Shown piece after piece: positions 35,874 through 46,000 of a stretch of DNA of 64,000 nt. The notes beneath the pieces are model-generated. The model saw nothing but the letters and a program-made list of their open reading frames with translations. It had not been told where the DNA came from and did not search any database. The stretch comes from Ascaphus truei (lineage: Eukaryota; Chordata; Amphibia; Anura; Ascaphidae), in assembly GCA_036426205.1 (NCBI GenBank), contig CM071568.1, positions 303,862,836 to 303,926,835 on the forward strand. The letters are read 5' to 3'. A program made the translations under genes and the position numbers. Each line of letters starts with the position of its first letter. Within the stretch, counting starts at the first letter, position 1.

Positions 35874-36699
35874 AGTCTCTACATTTTCATAATTCCCTTC
35901 ATAAACATCATCCCTTACTATAGGTTTTAGATCCGGTTTAACATATAAACATACTCCACCTCCCCTTCTATTTGTTCGATCCTTTCCGAAAAAGAGAATA
36001 ACCCTCTAAATTAACTGTCCAGTCATGAGTTTCATCCCACCATGTTTCATTAATGCCTATGATATCATACTGCTCCCTTGCAGCTATTAATTCAAGCTCC
36101 CCCATTTTATCTTTCAGGCTTCTTGCATTAGCAAGCATGCATTTCAGCCTGTACTATTATCTTATCTGCTCCTTCCTTTCTGTGCCCACTTGGTTTAGTC
36201 TTTAGAAGTTTTTACTATGGGTGTCTCACTGCTTGTCAAACTTGCACTTGCCCCCATTCTACCTCCATACCACCTTGAATCCTCATTTATTCCATTTAGT
36301 TAATTATCTGTTTCATTCCCCTCCCCCCTCCATCCTAGTTTAAAATCTCCTCCAACCTTTTTAGCATTCTCCCCCCCTAGCACAGAAGACGTCATGGTGC
36401 ACAGACGTCTGAGGGGATCATTTCAGAGCCTTCCTGGAATAGCCTGCTATAACACCAACTAAGCAAGAGCAAAGTGCCACCGGGGTCTCGGTGAGGACAA
36501 GGGCTGAGCAGTAAGTTGAGGAAACCCTCCCAACAAAGCGTTTCTGCTTCTTCATGCCACAACAAAAACCCACGGAGTGTGGCGGGACTATCCAAGATGG
36601 CGGCCAGGCGTGCTCGTCTGGAGGATTGACTAACCTCTCTGCCCAGAGAAAAACTCCCCAGGAATAACGAAAGAATATCTGGAGGGGCTCTTTTCACAG

Positions 36700-37430
36700 A
36701 TGAGACAGGGGTTCCAGGAGGACCTATCCAGAGCCATAACCACCCTCAGAAAAGATATGGACACTCTGGCTGAAAGGACAGACTCAATTTTTTTTAAAAA
36801 GTAGAGGAAATTGAACATAACTACTCCTCTGCGGAAGATGAAATTAACCGTCTGAACTGTGAAATCCAAGCGCTAAAAGAAAGTGCAGAAGAGCAAGAAA
36901 AGAGGGACCGTCGTCAGAATCTCAGAGTGCGGTATATTCCTGACACAAACCTGCTGCGACCTTACCTGCTTGATCTTTTCATCCACTTGATCCCTGAGTT
37001 CAAACAGGAAGAAATAGAAATGGACCGAGCACACAGGTCCCTGGGCCCCAAATCATCAGACCCCAAGAGAGTCAGAGATGTGATCATAAGATTCCATTCA
37101 TACTCAATTAAAGAAAGAATTTCGACAGCCAGCAGGGAAAGAGGAGATATCCAATTCCGCAACTCTCACCTTGAAATATACAGTGACCTGTCGAAAGCAA
37201 CAATAGAGAGGCGCAGAGAGCTGAAACACATAACGCAGAAACTGCGTGAATGTAAAATACGGTACAGATGGGGATTTCCCTTTATGCTGGTGGCACAGGT
37301 AGGGGGGAAGTTCCAATCGGTGTCCTACCCTGAGGATGGTCCTCGCTTCCTGAGAGGACTGGGACTGCATCACGCCGGCAAAGACGTTGCAGCTGAAGAG
37401 ACCGAGGAAGAGCAGAACACAACCAACTAA
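36700..37430 (+). pseudogene. L1-Tx1 ORF1 protein (RNA-binding)
   Basis: A coiled-coil N-terminal part (about 36,690-36,910, broken frame) is followed by a 167-codon frame (36,927-37,430) with the L1 ORF1p C-terminal features: Met-Asp-Arg-Ala-His-Arg-Ser-Leu-Gly-Pro, Val-Ile-Ile-Arg-Phe-His, and Tyr-Arg-Trp-Gly-Phe-Pro-Phe. Such proteins coat LINE RNA as trimers. The N-terminal frame is shifted near 36,790-36,800 (T run). Confidence 0.82.
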
Positions 37431-37639
37431 CTGCAAAAACACAGAGAGCCCCCCAAAGATTGACCTTGCTGAGAATGCCAACGCATGAAGAATGAGGCCC
37501 TGATACCCCCCAGGTTCCCCCTGGATTCTTATAGTCGGAACACCGTTTGAGGAGGTATCAAACTGAAACGTTACCCCCGAATCTCGGGGGACATCCGTCC
37601 CTCAAGCTCACATTGATGCGACTTTTCTGACCTGGCGAG

Positions 37640-38144
37640 AACTGCAGCTCCCTCTGATCATAGTTATATGCTAAAATGCGCAGAGGATTTAAACTTAGCG
37701 TTAGATAGAGAAGATTGGGAGGATATCTGGGAAGCAGCCTCCAAAACATCAATTTGTACAACTATAAAAGAGAACATATATAAAATCTTATACCACTGAT
37801 ACCTAACCCCGAATAGGTTGAGCCAGATTTTCCCTGGATCCTCAGATTTGTGCTGGAGAGGATGCGGGCAAAGAGGAGATATGGCTCACATCTGGTGGAA
37901 TTGTCCCAAAATTCGGGGGTTCTGGATCATGATACAAACAATGATACGAGAACTCCTGGGGGTGGAGATAGAAGTGGACCTGGTATCTATGATTTTAGCC
38001 AAACCAATAGAGGACCTAGAGACGCAGGAGAGTAAAATTATTAATCATATCCTTACAGCAGCACGGTGCTCGGTTGCTGCGGCATGGAAAAAGATCAATG
38101 CCCCCTCCAAACAGAGTACTGAGAAGACTCAGAAGTCAGGGTGA
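37640..38144 (+). pseudogene. L1-Tx1 ORF2 C-terminus only
   Basis: The frame 37,818-38,144 carries the C-terminal Cys/His motif (Cys-Trp-Arg-Gly-Cys-Gly...His-Ile-Trp-Trp-Asn-Cys-Pro) that ends L1-Tx1 ORF2 proteins. Related sequence extends upstream to about 37,640. No RT catalytic motif is present; this is a deletion remnant. Confidence 0.78.
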
Positions 38145-38599
38145 TGGAACTCCTCTCTGCACAACTTAGTCAAAAAGTGGATAAATTCCATAAGACCTGG
38201 GAAATTTGGCCATATGCCTAACAACTATAGGAGCTGAGACATAGAAGAACAGGACTGACAACCCCCTACACCCCTCCCTCCCCTTGTCCACCCCCCTCCT
38301 CCATCTCCCCTTCACCCCTCTTTTCCCACTCTACTCTTCACTTTTCTTTACCCTATCACAGAGAGATACACAAGAAAGCAGCTGCTTCCACAAGAAGCCA
38401 TGAAAAAGTGTATTCGAACACAGCGAAAGAAGGAAGATACTGGCGAAATAAACAACAACAACTTATTGTGTATGTTTCAAAAATATATTTAATATATTGG
38501 ATTTGTAAGATTGTATACACATACCACTTTTTTGGAAATGCTAAATGTACAATGTATATCTCTCTAAAATGCAATAAAAAAAATTGAAACAAAAAGAAA

Positions 38600-39020
38600 A
38601 ACCTCCAACGCGTTTCTCGCCATGGGCGCTTTATCAAATCACTGGTCTAATTGTCCGCCCAACTAATCCTCGACCACAACCGCAGGTTAAGTAATAAATC
38701 ACAAAATTACAATGAATAAAAACTGGAATTGTGTGTGTTTTCTTACTGTGTACAATATCAATCGATTTGATAAGATTGGCATAGCACCAAATACACATTT
38801 ACCACATTTAAAAAAAAAAACCGTGTATTAAATTTGATTCATGAACCCTGTCTGACCTGGAGGTAAATAAACTAGGCGAAAGATAGTTTGCCAAGGATTT
38901 AGCCTTTCTAAATGCAAATTTTGGTCCTTGTTCAATTGGCTTTAAGGTCTTCCTCCAAGACGAGCACTTCCCAATGTTTCTGGATGATTGAGCGGATTTG
39001 ATCTATGCCGTGTAATAAAC
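38600..39020 (-). mobile_element. Penelope-like element remnant
   Basis: The minus strand contains a degenerate hammerhead-like core (TTGATAA ... GAAACGCGTT; CGCC/GGCG stem II) at about 38,605-38,640. Further on there is a conserved PLE linker (Ile-Gln-Lys-His-Trp-Glu-Val-Leu...Arg-Lys-Ala-Lys-Ser-Leu) at 38,830-39,010. Order and spacing are disrupted. Confidence 0.55.
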
Positions 39021-39147
39021 AGCGGATTGGATCCTTCGGGAGTGCCCTGGTCTCTCCTTTATTTAAAACCCCTGCCTAGAACCAGTCGAACCATAAGACA
39101 GTAACTCAGCATGAGTACAGAGTTTGGCATTCATGTAAGCCTCCTCT

Positions 39148-39245
39148 ATTATTTATTTATAAAACATTTTACCAGGAAGTAATGCATTCAGATTTACCTC
39201 TCGTTTTCAACTATGTCCTGGGCATAGAGTTAAGACACTGATATG
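39148..39245 (-). mobile_element. 3' tail of an L2-group LINE
   Basis: About 95 bp matching the 3' end of the 8,018-11,302 LINE (ATTTATTTATAAAACATTTTACCAGG... in + orientation), severely 5' truncated. Confidence 0.75.
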
Positions 39246-40188
39246 AGTAAACCGCTGAAGGTTAATGGCTGAGTGCCTTCACATGTATCTATTGAATCTG
39301 CAGTCCCCTACTGGGACGAAATAAAACAGGCAGAAGTCTGAGTTACGCACTATACTGCAAACTCTTATTCTTGTGTTTTTTCTAAATAAACCCTAGAAGA
39401 CTGTGTCAGTAAGAGCCCAGACAGACGTCAGCGCTATGCAAGGGTGGCGTTTGTCACTTATGGTGGAGAATGTGGGTCGACACTAAAAAGTCTGTGGGTT
39501 TGCAAATAAATGCAGGGGTTTAAAATGGCCGCCCAGCCGAAGTCAAGAACAGACTATGAGAAAAGTCTCTGTCATACTGTGTCATACTGTGTATGACTAC
39601 CAGTTCTGCATACAGCATACACAGGGAAAAGTGTGACAAGTATTGACGCAATAGCACCTCCAGAGGTCAGGGTGAAAAATACACTTGAAAATACAAAAAT
39701 GAAGGAAAAAATATGTTTAATGTATAATGTGTCTATCCAGTCGGTGAAGACGCCCCCATCCTGACGTTAACTGTCCGGAAGAATTGCCTGGACTCTTGGG
39801 ACGCTGTCCCCCATCTATCAGTTAAGCTATGTCTAAAGACTTTGTCTATTATTGTGTATCTAATGACCCTAAATGAGAGGGTATTGTTTAAGCTGGGGAA
39901 CCACGTTAGTTAGGGAAGGGTCCCTTGAATTTGTTTTCCCAAATGCGTTTTATCCCATCTATTGATGGTCAGATACCCATACAGTAACTCTGCATTTCCA
40001 ACCTTTATACGTGTCTGAGAGCCATATTACACTTCTAACTCTGCTGCATGTGGCTTGTCCCAGAACACCCAGCAGGCCTGGGGACTTCCTATGAGAGACA
40101 ATTAACCATGAACATTCACTAAATGTGACCATGCGCCTTGTAACAAGATAACATCCCTTTGTGCAGACAAAGGGGAAAAGGTACTCAC
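39246..40188. other. no gene seen (intron of the zinc-finger gene)
   Basis: No domain, repeat or long convincing ORF. By position it would be intron between the 114-bp exons and the finger exon. Confidence 0.4.
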
Positions 40189-40302
40189 CAGAGACAGGAA
40201 ATGGAACAGTTTCACTCTTTATTGGGGTCAGATGTTCCTCTGTATTCGGCTCTTCTTTCTCAGACTTAATCTCTAAACTCTCCGGTACAACCACTGGGAA
40301 AC
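40189..40302 (-). CDS. 114-bp symmetric exon of the zinc-finger gene (exon c)
   Basis: On the minus strand a TTGCCAG acceptor precedes 40,302 and a GTGAGTACC donor follows 40,189. The exon is 114 bp, starts with the last two bases of a codon and ends with the first base of the next (phase 1-1), so it can be skipped or repeated without breaking the frame. It encodes an acidic peptide (Phe-Pro-Val-Val-Val-Pro-Glu-Ser-Leu-Glu-Ile-Lys-Ser-Glu-Lys-Glu-Glu ... His-Leu-Thr-Pro-Ile-Lys) of the kind found before the fingers in amphibian multi-finger proteins. The phase fits the acceptor of the finger exon at 5,284 exactly. The role of the peptide is unknown. Confidence 0.8.
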
Positions 40303-40678
40303 CTGGCAATAAGAAAAGGGAAATCCATCATGTAAAGCTGGGAGTGTGGGCGCTTCTTGTGATATCAGTATACAGAAATACTCCCTACTGATTCCTATGG
40401 GGGAGGGGTGAAGTGATTGATTTTACTTTATTAATAACCCTTTGAGTGCTGAAGAAGTTTTTACCCCCAAGTGCTGAAAACATTTTGGAGCTACCAATGT
40501 TCAAACCTCAATAACAATAATATTCCCAATATAACCTTAGACAAATTATTATTTTCATTAGAACAGGTATCTTATAATTGTATGCACGCTTTAATATTAT
40601 TTCCCAAAATATGGTACACATTTCAGTCCATTTTTAAACATACTGAATAAAGACAAGTGAGGATGTAAGGGTACTTAC

Positions 40679-40792
40679 CCCAAACAGGAAATGCATCTAT
40701 TTCTTCCTTTATTGGGGTCAGATGTTCCTCTGTGTCTGTCTCTTCTTTCTCTGACTTAATCTCTAAACTCTCCGGTACATCCACTGGGAAAT
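40679..40792 (-). CDS. 114-bp symmetric exon of the zinc-finger gene (exon b)
   Basis: Second member of the exon array: acceptor ATTGACAG before 40,792, donor GTAAGTACCC after 40,679, 114 bp, phase 1-1. It differs from exon c by a few codons (Val-Asp-Val-Pro-Glu-Ser; Glu-Glu-Thr-Asp-Thr; ends Glu-Ile-Asp-Ala-Phe-Pro-Val-Trp). Frame is intact. It lies between micro-exon 40,950-40,964 and exon c. Confidence 0.8.
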
Positions 40793-40949
40793 CTGTCAAT
40801 AAGAATAGGGAAATCCATCATGTAAAGCTGGGAGTGGGGGCGCTTCTAGTGATTTCACCTCCTCTGATATTGGTATAATATAATACCTCTTGTAATTACT
40901 AGCCCTTCTGGCAGAAAATAACAGAGGTGAAGATATATTGTCTTCTTAC

Positions 40950-40964
40950 CTGCTGGTGGTTCTA
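40950..40964 (-). CDS. 15-bp micro-exon of the zinc-finger gene
   Basis: Minus-strand acceptor CTTATACAG precedes TAGAACCACCAGCAG, followed by donor GTAAGAAG. Phase 1-1; with the preceding exon it adds Glu-Pro-Pro-Ala plus a split codon on each side. A 12-bp sister lies at 42,225-42,236 with almost identical flanks. Use of the exon is inferred from splice signals, phase and duplication. Confidence 0.6.
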
Positions 40965-41078
40965 CTGTATAAGAAAACAAGATTAGTTTGGGTGTTTGAC
41001 TCGCATAACTGCAAAATAAATAATCAGATATTCCCTCCTTGCAGATTTCAAAGACACCAAAATATCTTCTCAACTCAC

Positions 41079-41097
41079 TTAACAAGTGTGGATTCAT
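41079..41097 (-). CDS. start exon A of the zinc-finger gene (6 codons)
   Basis: ATG at 41,097 encodes Met-Asn-Pro-His-Leu-Leu plus one base, followed by donor GTGAGTTGAG. Its sister at 42,345-42,363 has the same length, phase and donor. Immediately upstream (minus-strand sense) the 30-bp minisatellite occupies the 5' UTR/promoter position. Joining exon A, the 15-bp micro-exon, exon b, exon c and the finger exon keeps one frame. Confidence 0.6.
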
Positions 41098-41897
41098 GCT
41101 GGCAGTGCTGCTCTGGAGGTGCTGGCAGTGGGCAGTACTGCTCTCGAGGTGCTGGCAGTGGGCAGCGCTGCTCTGGAGGTGCTGGCAGTGGGCAGCGCTG
41201 CTCTGGAGGTGCTGGCAGTGGGCAGTGCTGGCAGTGGGCAGCGCTGCTTTGGAGGTGCTGGCAGTGGGCAGTGCTGCTCTGGAGGTGCTGGCAGTGGGCA
41301 GTGCTGCTCTGGAGGTGCTGGCAGGTGGCAGTGCTGCTCTGGAGGTGCTGGTAGTGGGCAGTGCTGCTTTGGAGGTGCTGGCAGTGGGCAGTGCTGCTCT
41401 GGAGGTGCTGGCAGTGGGCAGTGCTGCTCTGGATGTGCTGGCAGTGGGCAGCGCTGCTCTGGGAGGTGTTGGCAGCGGGCAGCGGGCAGCGGTGCTCTGG
41501 AAGGTGCTGGCAGTGGGCAGCGGTGCTTTGGAGGTGCTGGCAGTGTGCAGTGGTCCTCTGGAGGTGCTGGCAGTGGGCAGCGCTGCTCTGGAGGTGCTGG
41601 CAGTGAGCAGCGCTGCTCTGGAGGTGCTGGCAGTGAGCAGCTCTGCTCTGGAGGTGCTGGCAGTGGGCAGTGCTGCTCTGGAGGTGCTGGCAGTGGGCAG
41701 TGCTGCTCTGGGAGGTGCTGGCAGTGGGCAGCGCTGCTCTGGGAGGTGCTGGCAGTGGGCAGTGCTGCTCTGGAGGTGCTGGCAGTGGGCAGCGGTGCTC
41801 TGGAGGTGCTGGCAGTGGGCAGCGCTGCTCTGGAGGTGCTGGCAGTGGGCAGCCCTGCTCTGGAGGTGCTGGCAGTGGGCAGTGCTGCTCTGGAGGT
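41098..41897. repeat. 30-bp minisatellite (GCTCTGGAGGTGCTGGCAGTGGGCAGTGCT units)
   Basis: About 27 copies of a 30-bp unit with point variants and a few one- to twelve-base length changes. Since 30 is a multiple of three and the unit lacks stops, several frames stay open on both strands (up to 351 codons); these are by-products. The repeat grew from sequence also present once beside start exon B (42,361-42,392). Confidence 0.95.
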
Positions 41898-41944
41898 GAC
41901 AAGATAACATCCCTTTGTGCAGACAAAGGAGAAAAGGTACTCAC

Positions 41945-42058
41945 CAGAGACAGGAAATGCGTCTATTTCTTCCTTTATTGGGGTCAGATGTTCCTCAGTG
42001 TTCGGTTCTTCTTTCTCTGACTTAATCTCTAAACTCTCCAGCACAATCACTGGGAAAC
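41945..42058 (-). CDS. 114-bp symmetric exon of the zinc-finger gene (exon a)
   Basis: Third copy: acceptor TTGCCAG before 42,058, donor GTGAGTACC after 41,945, 114 bp, phase 1-1. Its 5' half matches exon c and its 3' end (Glu-Glu-Ile-Asp-Ala-Phe-Pro-Val) matches exon b, a mosaic that suggests exchange between the copies. It lies downstream of start exon B and the 12-bp micro-exon. Confidence 0.78.
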
Positions 42059-42224
42059 CTGGCAATAAGAAAAGGGAAATCCATCATGTAAAGCTGGGAG
42101 TGGGGGCGCTTCTTGTGCTTTCACCTCCTCTGATATTGGTATAATATAATACCTCTTGTAAAGAAATGTATTACTAGCCCTTCTGGCAGAACATGACAGA
42201 GGTGAAGATATATTATCTTCTTAC

Positions 42225-42236
42225 CTGCTGATGGTT
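42225..42236 (-). CDS. 12-bp micro-exon of the zinc-finger gene
   Basis: Acceptor TTTCTTATAG, exon AACCATCAGCAG, donor GTAAGAAG; phase 1-1, adding Pro-Ser-Ala plus split codons. It is shorter than its 15-bp sister by one codon. Confidence 0.58.
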
Positions 42237-42344
42237 CTATAAGAAAATAAGATTAGTTTGGGTGTTTGACTCGCATAACTGTCAAATAATCAGATATTCC
42301 CCCCTTGCATATTCCAAAGACACTAAAATATCTCCTCTACTCAC

Positions 42345-42363
42345 TTATCAAGCGTGGATCCAT
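42345..42363 (-). CDS. start exon B of the zinc-finger gene (6 codons)
   Basis: ATG at 42,363 encodes Met-Asp-Pro-Arg-Leu-Ile plus one base, then donor GTGAGTAG. It is paralogous to start exon A, about 1.27 kb away. Upstream sequence contains one copy of the minisatellite core and then a GAAACGCGT-bearing repeat, so the promoter may lie in transposon-derived DNA. Confidence 0.6.
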
Positions 42364-42384
42364 GCTGGGAGTGGGCAGTGCTGC

Positions 42385-42845
42385 TCTGGGAGGTGAGGTG
42401 AAACGCGTAGAGTGACGCTGTCTCTACCCACCGGAATCCTTGAATGCCGATGACGTCACTTCCGGTTGCTGACACGCACTCGTGACATGCAGAGCAGAGA
42501 AGGAGGGAGACCAGAGAGAGAGGCCCCATCCGGTGGCAGCATCGAGCGATATGTGCAGAGATCATTGAGATCTAAAATGCTGTTTTTATTCTTGCAACAT
42601 GTGAGTAGATTGGATTATAACTACTTCATTTATTAAATTGTTTTACGGTCTACGCTATGTCCAGTGTTTTCCTGCCCTAAAGGTCAGCTGGGAACCACAG
42701 TATTCTGGCAACACCATACTCCACAGATTGACACCAGCTCTTAAAGATACCTTTATGTGCCTTCATCCTACCTCACGTTTGTGAGTATTCTGTGTACACA
42801 TTCTGTGCTAGCAACTTTACTCCATCACTGTTTGCACAATATTGC
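42385..42845. repeat. probable PLE pseudo-LTR-derived sequence
   Basis: Contains GTGAAACGCGTAGAG (42,390) as in the hammerhead 3' core, and ends in a TTGCACAATATTGCACC-like stretch resembling the PLE-derived piece at 48,190-48,250. No CTGATGA core is present. Low certainty. Confidence 0.4.
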
Positions 42846-43003
42846 ACCAAAAGCATTTTTCTTTTTATGTGTTCCCACATGGTATGCGCTTCCTGATGAT
42901 CCACTTGCCACTCAAATATTGTAAAGCCAGAACAACTTACGTGTGTTGTGCAAAGTCTGCCTCGTCGGGTCTGAAAAAACCCCATAAAAAACGGGGTTTT
43001 AAA

Positions 43004-46000
43004 ATGGCCGCCGTCAAGTGTCAGTTTTGCAATGTACATAACCATACAAAACAGTGTCCCTTCAGGCCATACAATGATGATGACGACTCGTATGTGGCCC
43101 CTGGAGGAGAGCCGTACCCACAGATGAATTTAGTATGCTGGGCCTGTCATAAAGTAGGACACATGGAAGATGTGTGCCCCAAAATTTTCAAAGACAAACA
43201 GCTGCAAAAGCAAGCAACGCCCTATGAGTGCAAGCAAGATGTGGAAGCTGATACCAGTGAGCGTGTGCCCAGTACCACTGATATCTCTGGAGCTAATAAA
43301 GCAAAAAGAAAGAAGAAAATGAAAACTGTTCCTCAAGTCACAGGGGAAGTGACCAAGCCACTTGAACCTGCGCTGTCAGGACATGCGTCAGAAAGGCGCC
43401 GAGATGTGCTGCAGACCGGAGTGACCGGCAGAATTGTCACAGGAACGGTGGCAAAGGAAAAGGAGGAGCAAAGGGAAGCTGAATCCTTGATCCAGGGAAA
43501 AGAGGCCTTAATTTCTGCACTCCAAACTGCCCAGCGTGATTATGATGTTTTGCAGGAACAATTGAATAGGGAGCGAGAAGCTAATGCCGAGGTACAGAGG
43601 TGTATACTCCCAGCTATACAAGAGTATGCGGCATTAAAGAAAACAGAGCATCTCTTGCGGAGTGAGTTGGAGGAGCTGACGACAAGTTTGAATAAGGCCA
43701 ACACCGCAATTGCTAACATGGAATCAGAGAGAACAAGTCCTGACTGGAGACTATGCTATCAGATGTCCCAGAGAGATGTGCAAAACTTCATCAAAGACTT
43801 AGAAGTTTCTCACCAAGAAGCTAGCACGCTCAAAACAGAGCTGGAGCTCTCACGCCAGGAGGGCCACAGTCTAAACACAGAGCTGGGTATGTTGAAGGAA
43901 ACCCATGAGAATGCCCTGAGGGATTTAGAGACTGTAAAGAAGGAGAATGTAAGTCTGACGCAGAAAAATTCAGACTTGACTGATCAAATCAGTAGAGGTG
44001 ATAAGAAGCTCCACCAAGCAGGAAAAGTGGAGAAGCAATTGATCCAGGAAAAGCTAGAGGTGCAGGAAGCACTGCAGAATGCAGAGAGGATGCAACGTGT
44101 CTCCCTGCAGCAGCACACACAGGCAACGCACTTATGGCAGAGCCAGCTGCAAGAGCTACATGCAAGTCTGCAAGTAGCCAAGGAGAAGCAGCGAGTGCTA
44201 CAGGAACGGCTGAGTACCCAGTATGTCCCCACAGAACAGCATGAGGAACTAAGGGCCACGCTGTACGCCACAAGAGCATCGCTAGGGGCAGAGCTGGGTA
44301 CTTTGAAGAAAGCCAAGGAAACGGTCCTAAGGGATATAGAGACTGTGAAAATGGAGAATATAAACCTGAAGGAAGAGGTTTTAAACCTGACTGGTCAGGT
44401 CAGTGATGGGACTGAGAAGCTTCACCAAGCGCAGAAAGTGAAGACACAATTGGCGCAAGAAAAAAATGAAGTACAGGCTGCTCTGCAGAATGCAGAGAAA
44501 ATGCTGGAAAAAGAATGCCTCGCCCTGGAGCAGCTGAAGATCACGTTGAGCGCCACAAGAGCATCGCTGGAGGCGGAGCTTAGAAGCCAGGTGACTCTGT
44601 GTGAGAGGGAACATGAGAAGGTCCAAAGACTGGAGCAAGAGCTGGAGAAGCAGAGAGGCAACTCCATCTCCATGAGTCAGCATGCCAAGGAGAAAGAAGC
44701 CTGGAAGACAGAAGCAACAGCGATACTGGCGACAAGAACTGCAGAGCTCAAAAAGATGGAGGAGGCATTGATGCAAACCCAGAGTAAGCACCGGGAAGAG
44801 GTGAAGGCCCTGAGAGGGGACTGGCAGCATCAGATTGAAGAGCTGCAAACGCAGATGGCTGAGCACGAGATGCAGCGCGCCAAGACGGAGGAGGTGTCCG
44901 TCCGTCAGGTGGCCTGTCTGATGTTGCACCATGAAACTGAGATGGCTGATATCCACAAGCGGCTGGACTACACGACCAATGAGGGGGCCCGGCTACAGCT
45001 GGAGCTAGACAAGGTCCGGGAGGAGCACCAGCAGCTGCAGGTCCAGAATAAAGAAAGAGAGACAGATTTAAGCCTTGCTCTGAGTCTGCTAGGAGATGTA
45101 GAATCACGACTCAATTCTAACGAAGATGAACTAGCAGCCGCACTGAGTGAAAGAAGAAAGGCAGAAGGACTGCTTCAAGACCTGAGGAAGGACCTGGAGT
45201 CTGAGTGTGCTGGCCGCAGGATGGCGGAGAAACAAAAGTGTGACCTAGGCAAGGAGCTTGAGTCTCTAAAGTCTGAGCGGGACGCTACGTTGGACTCTAC
45301 TGCTGCCCAGCAGGAGGTTTCTCAGATGAAGCTGGAGGAAAAGATTACAAGCCCAAGACAGACGTTTGGGTCACTGAAGCAGTCCAAGGAAAAGGTGGCG
45401 GTAGAGATAAAGTCAAAGGATGATGAAGGGGAGGCTGCACTGGAACATGTTTTACCAGAGCCCGCTGTCTATGCAGACTATCTCTTAAGTTATCTTCAAA
45501 ACCCTGCTGTTCTCACAGAAGAACAAAAAGCGGATATGACACAAATTGAAGACATGCTGACTAAAGAATTTATAGGTCAGCAGCTGATTCTTATAGTCGG
45601 CTGTCTAGATACCAGTGAAGAAGGAGGCAGGAAACGCCTTCTTGCTGTCCTACAAGAGATGCTTGTGATACCTAATACACCAACTTCCCTTATAACGTGT
45701 CTAGTGGAATTATTGCTCCGTATTGTTAAAGATGATGACCGGAGAATTCAGATTGTGGCAGAAATAGTCTCTGAGCTGCGAGAGCCAATTGTTAGCGTGG
45801 ATATACCAGCGGATGCCGCGAAATCAAGGAAATTACAGTTAAAGATTGCAGATTTAAGAGTGCAGCTTAACGAAGCCAAACAAGCCTTGGAGGACTCCAT
45901 AGTTTTACAAGATTTCAGTCTTGCATCTGAATTAAAGGAGATAGTGAGGTACCAGTCCTCAGGCCCAGATGGCCTGGTAATTACCCCAAAAAGAAAATGC

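Larger units (their letters stand above)
34417..36388 (-). mobile_element. CR1 LINE, 5' half (endonuclease and start of RT), split by a MITE
   Basis: Minus-strand continuation of the CR1 past the PLE. From right to left: a 5' end ending in CTTCTGTGCTAGGGG, an APE endonuclease with Arg-Thr-Asn-Arg-Arg-Gly-Gly-Gly-Val near 35,970, Val-Gly-Ile-Cys-Tyr-Lys-Pro-Pro-Asn and Asp-Phe-Asn-Tyr-Pro-Asp-Ile-Asp-Trp (35,625-35,873), a linker region (35,432-35,689), and the RT start Gly-Pro-Asp-Gly-Ile-His-Pro near 34,990. A MITE (34,568-34,936) separates this from a further RT piece at 34,424-34,567. Confidence 0.85.
36389..38585 (+). mobile_element. L1-Tx1 LINE with a large internal deletion
   Basis: The + strand has a 5' region with an AAGATGGCGGCC-like stretch (about 36,594), ORF1 remnants (36,700-37,430), then only the C-terminal end of ORF2 (37,640-38,144), a short 3' UTR and an A-rich tail (38,575-38,590). 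The endonuclease and nearly all of the RT are missing between about 37,480 and 37,640. The CR1 5' end abuts it at about 36,388. Confidence 0.82.

Noticed and set aside
41098..41897. Regular direct repeats as a possible CRISPR array
   Set aside because: Units are contiguous without unique spacers, and the context is vertebrate.
40855..42065. Long ORFs on both strands (up to 351 codons)
   Set aside because: By-products of the 30-bp minisatellite; only the small flanking exons have splice-site and homology support.
43984..45107. Minus-strand ORFs opposite the chimeric gene
   Set aside because: Shadows of the coiled-coil coding frame; no domain.
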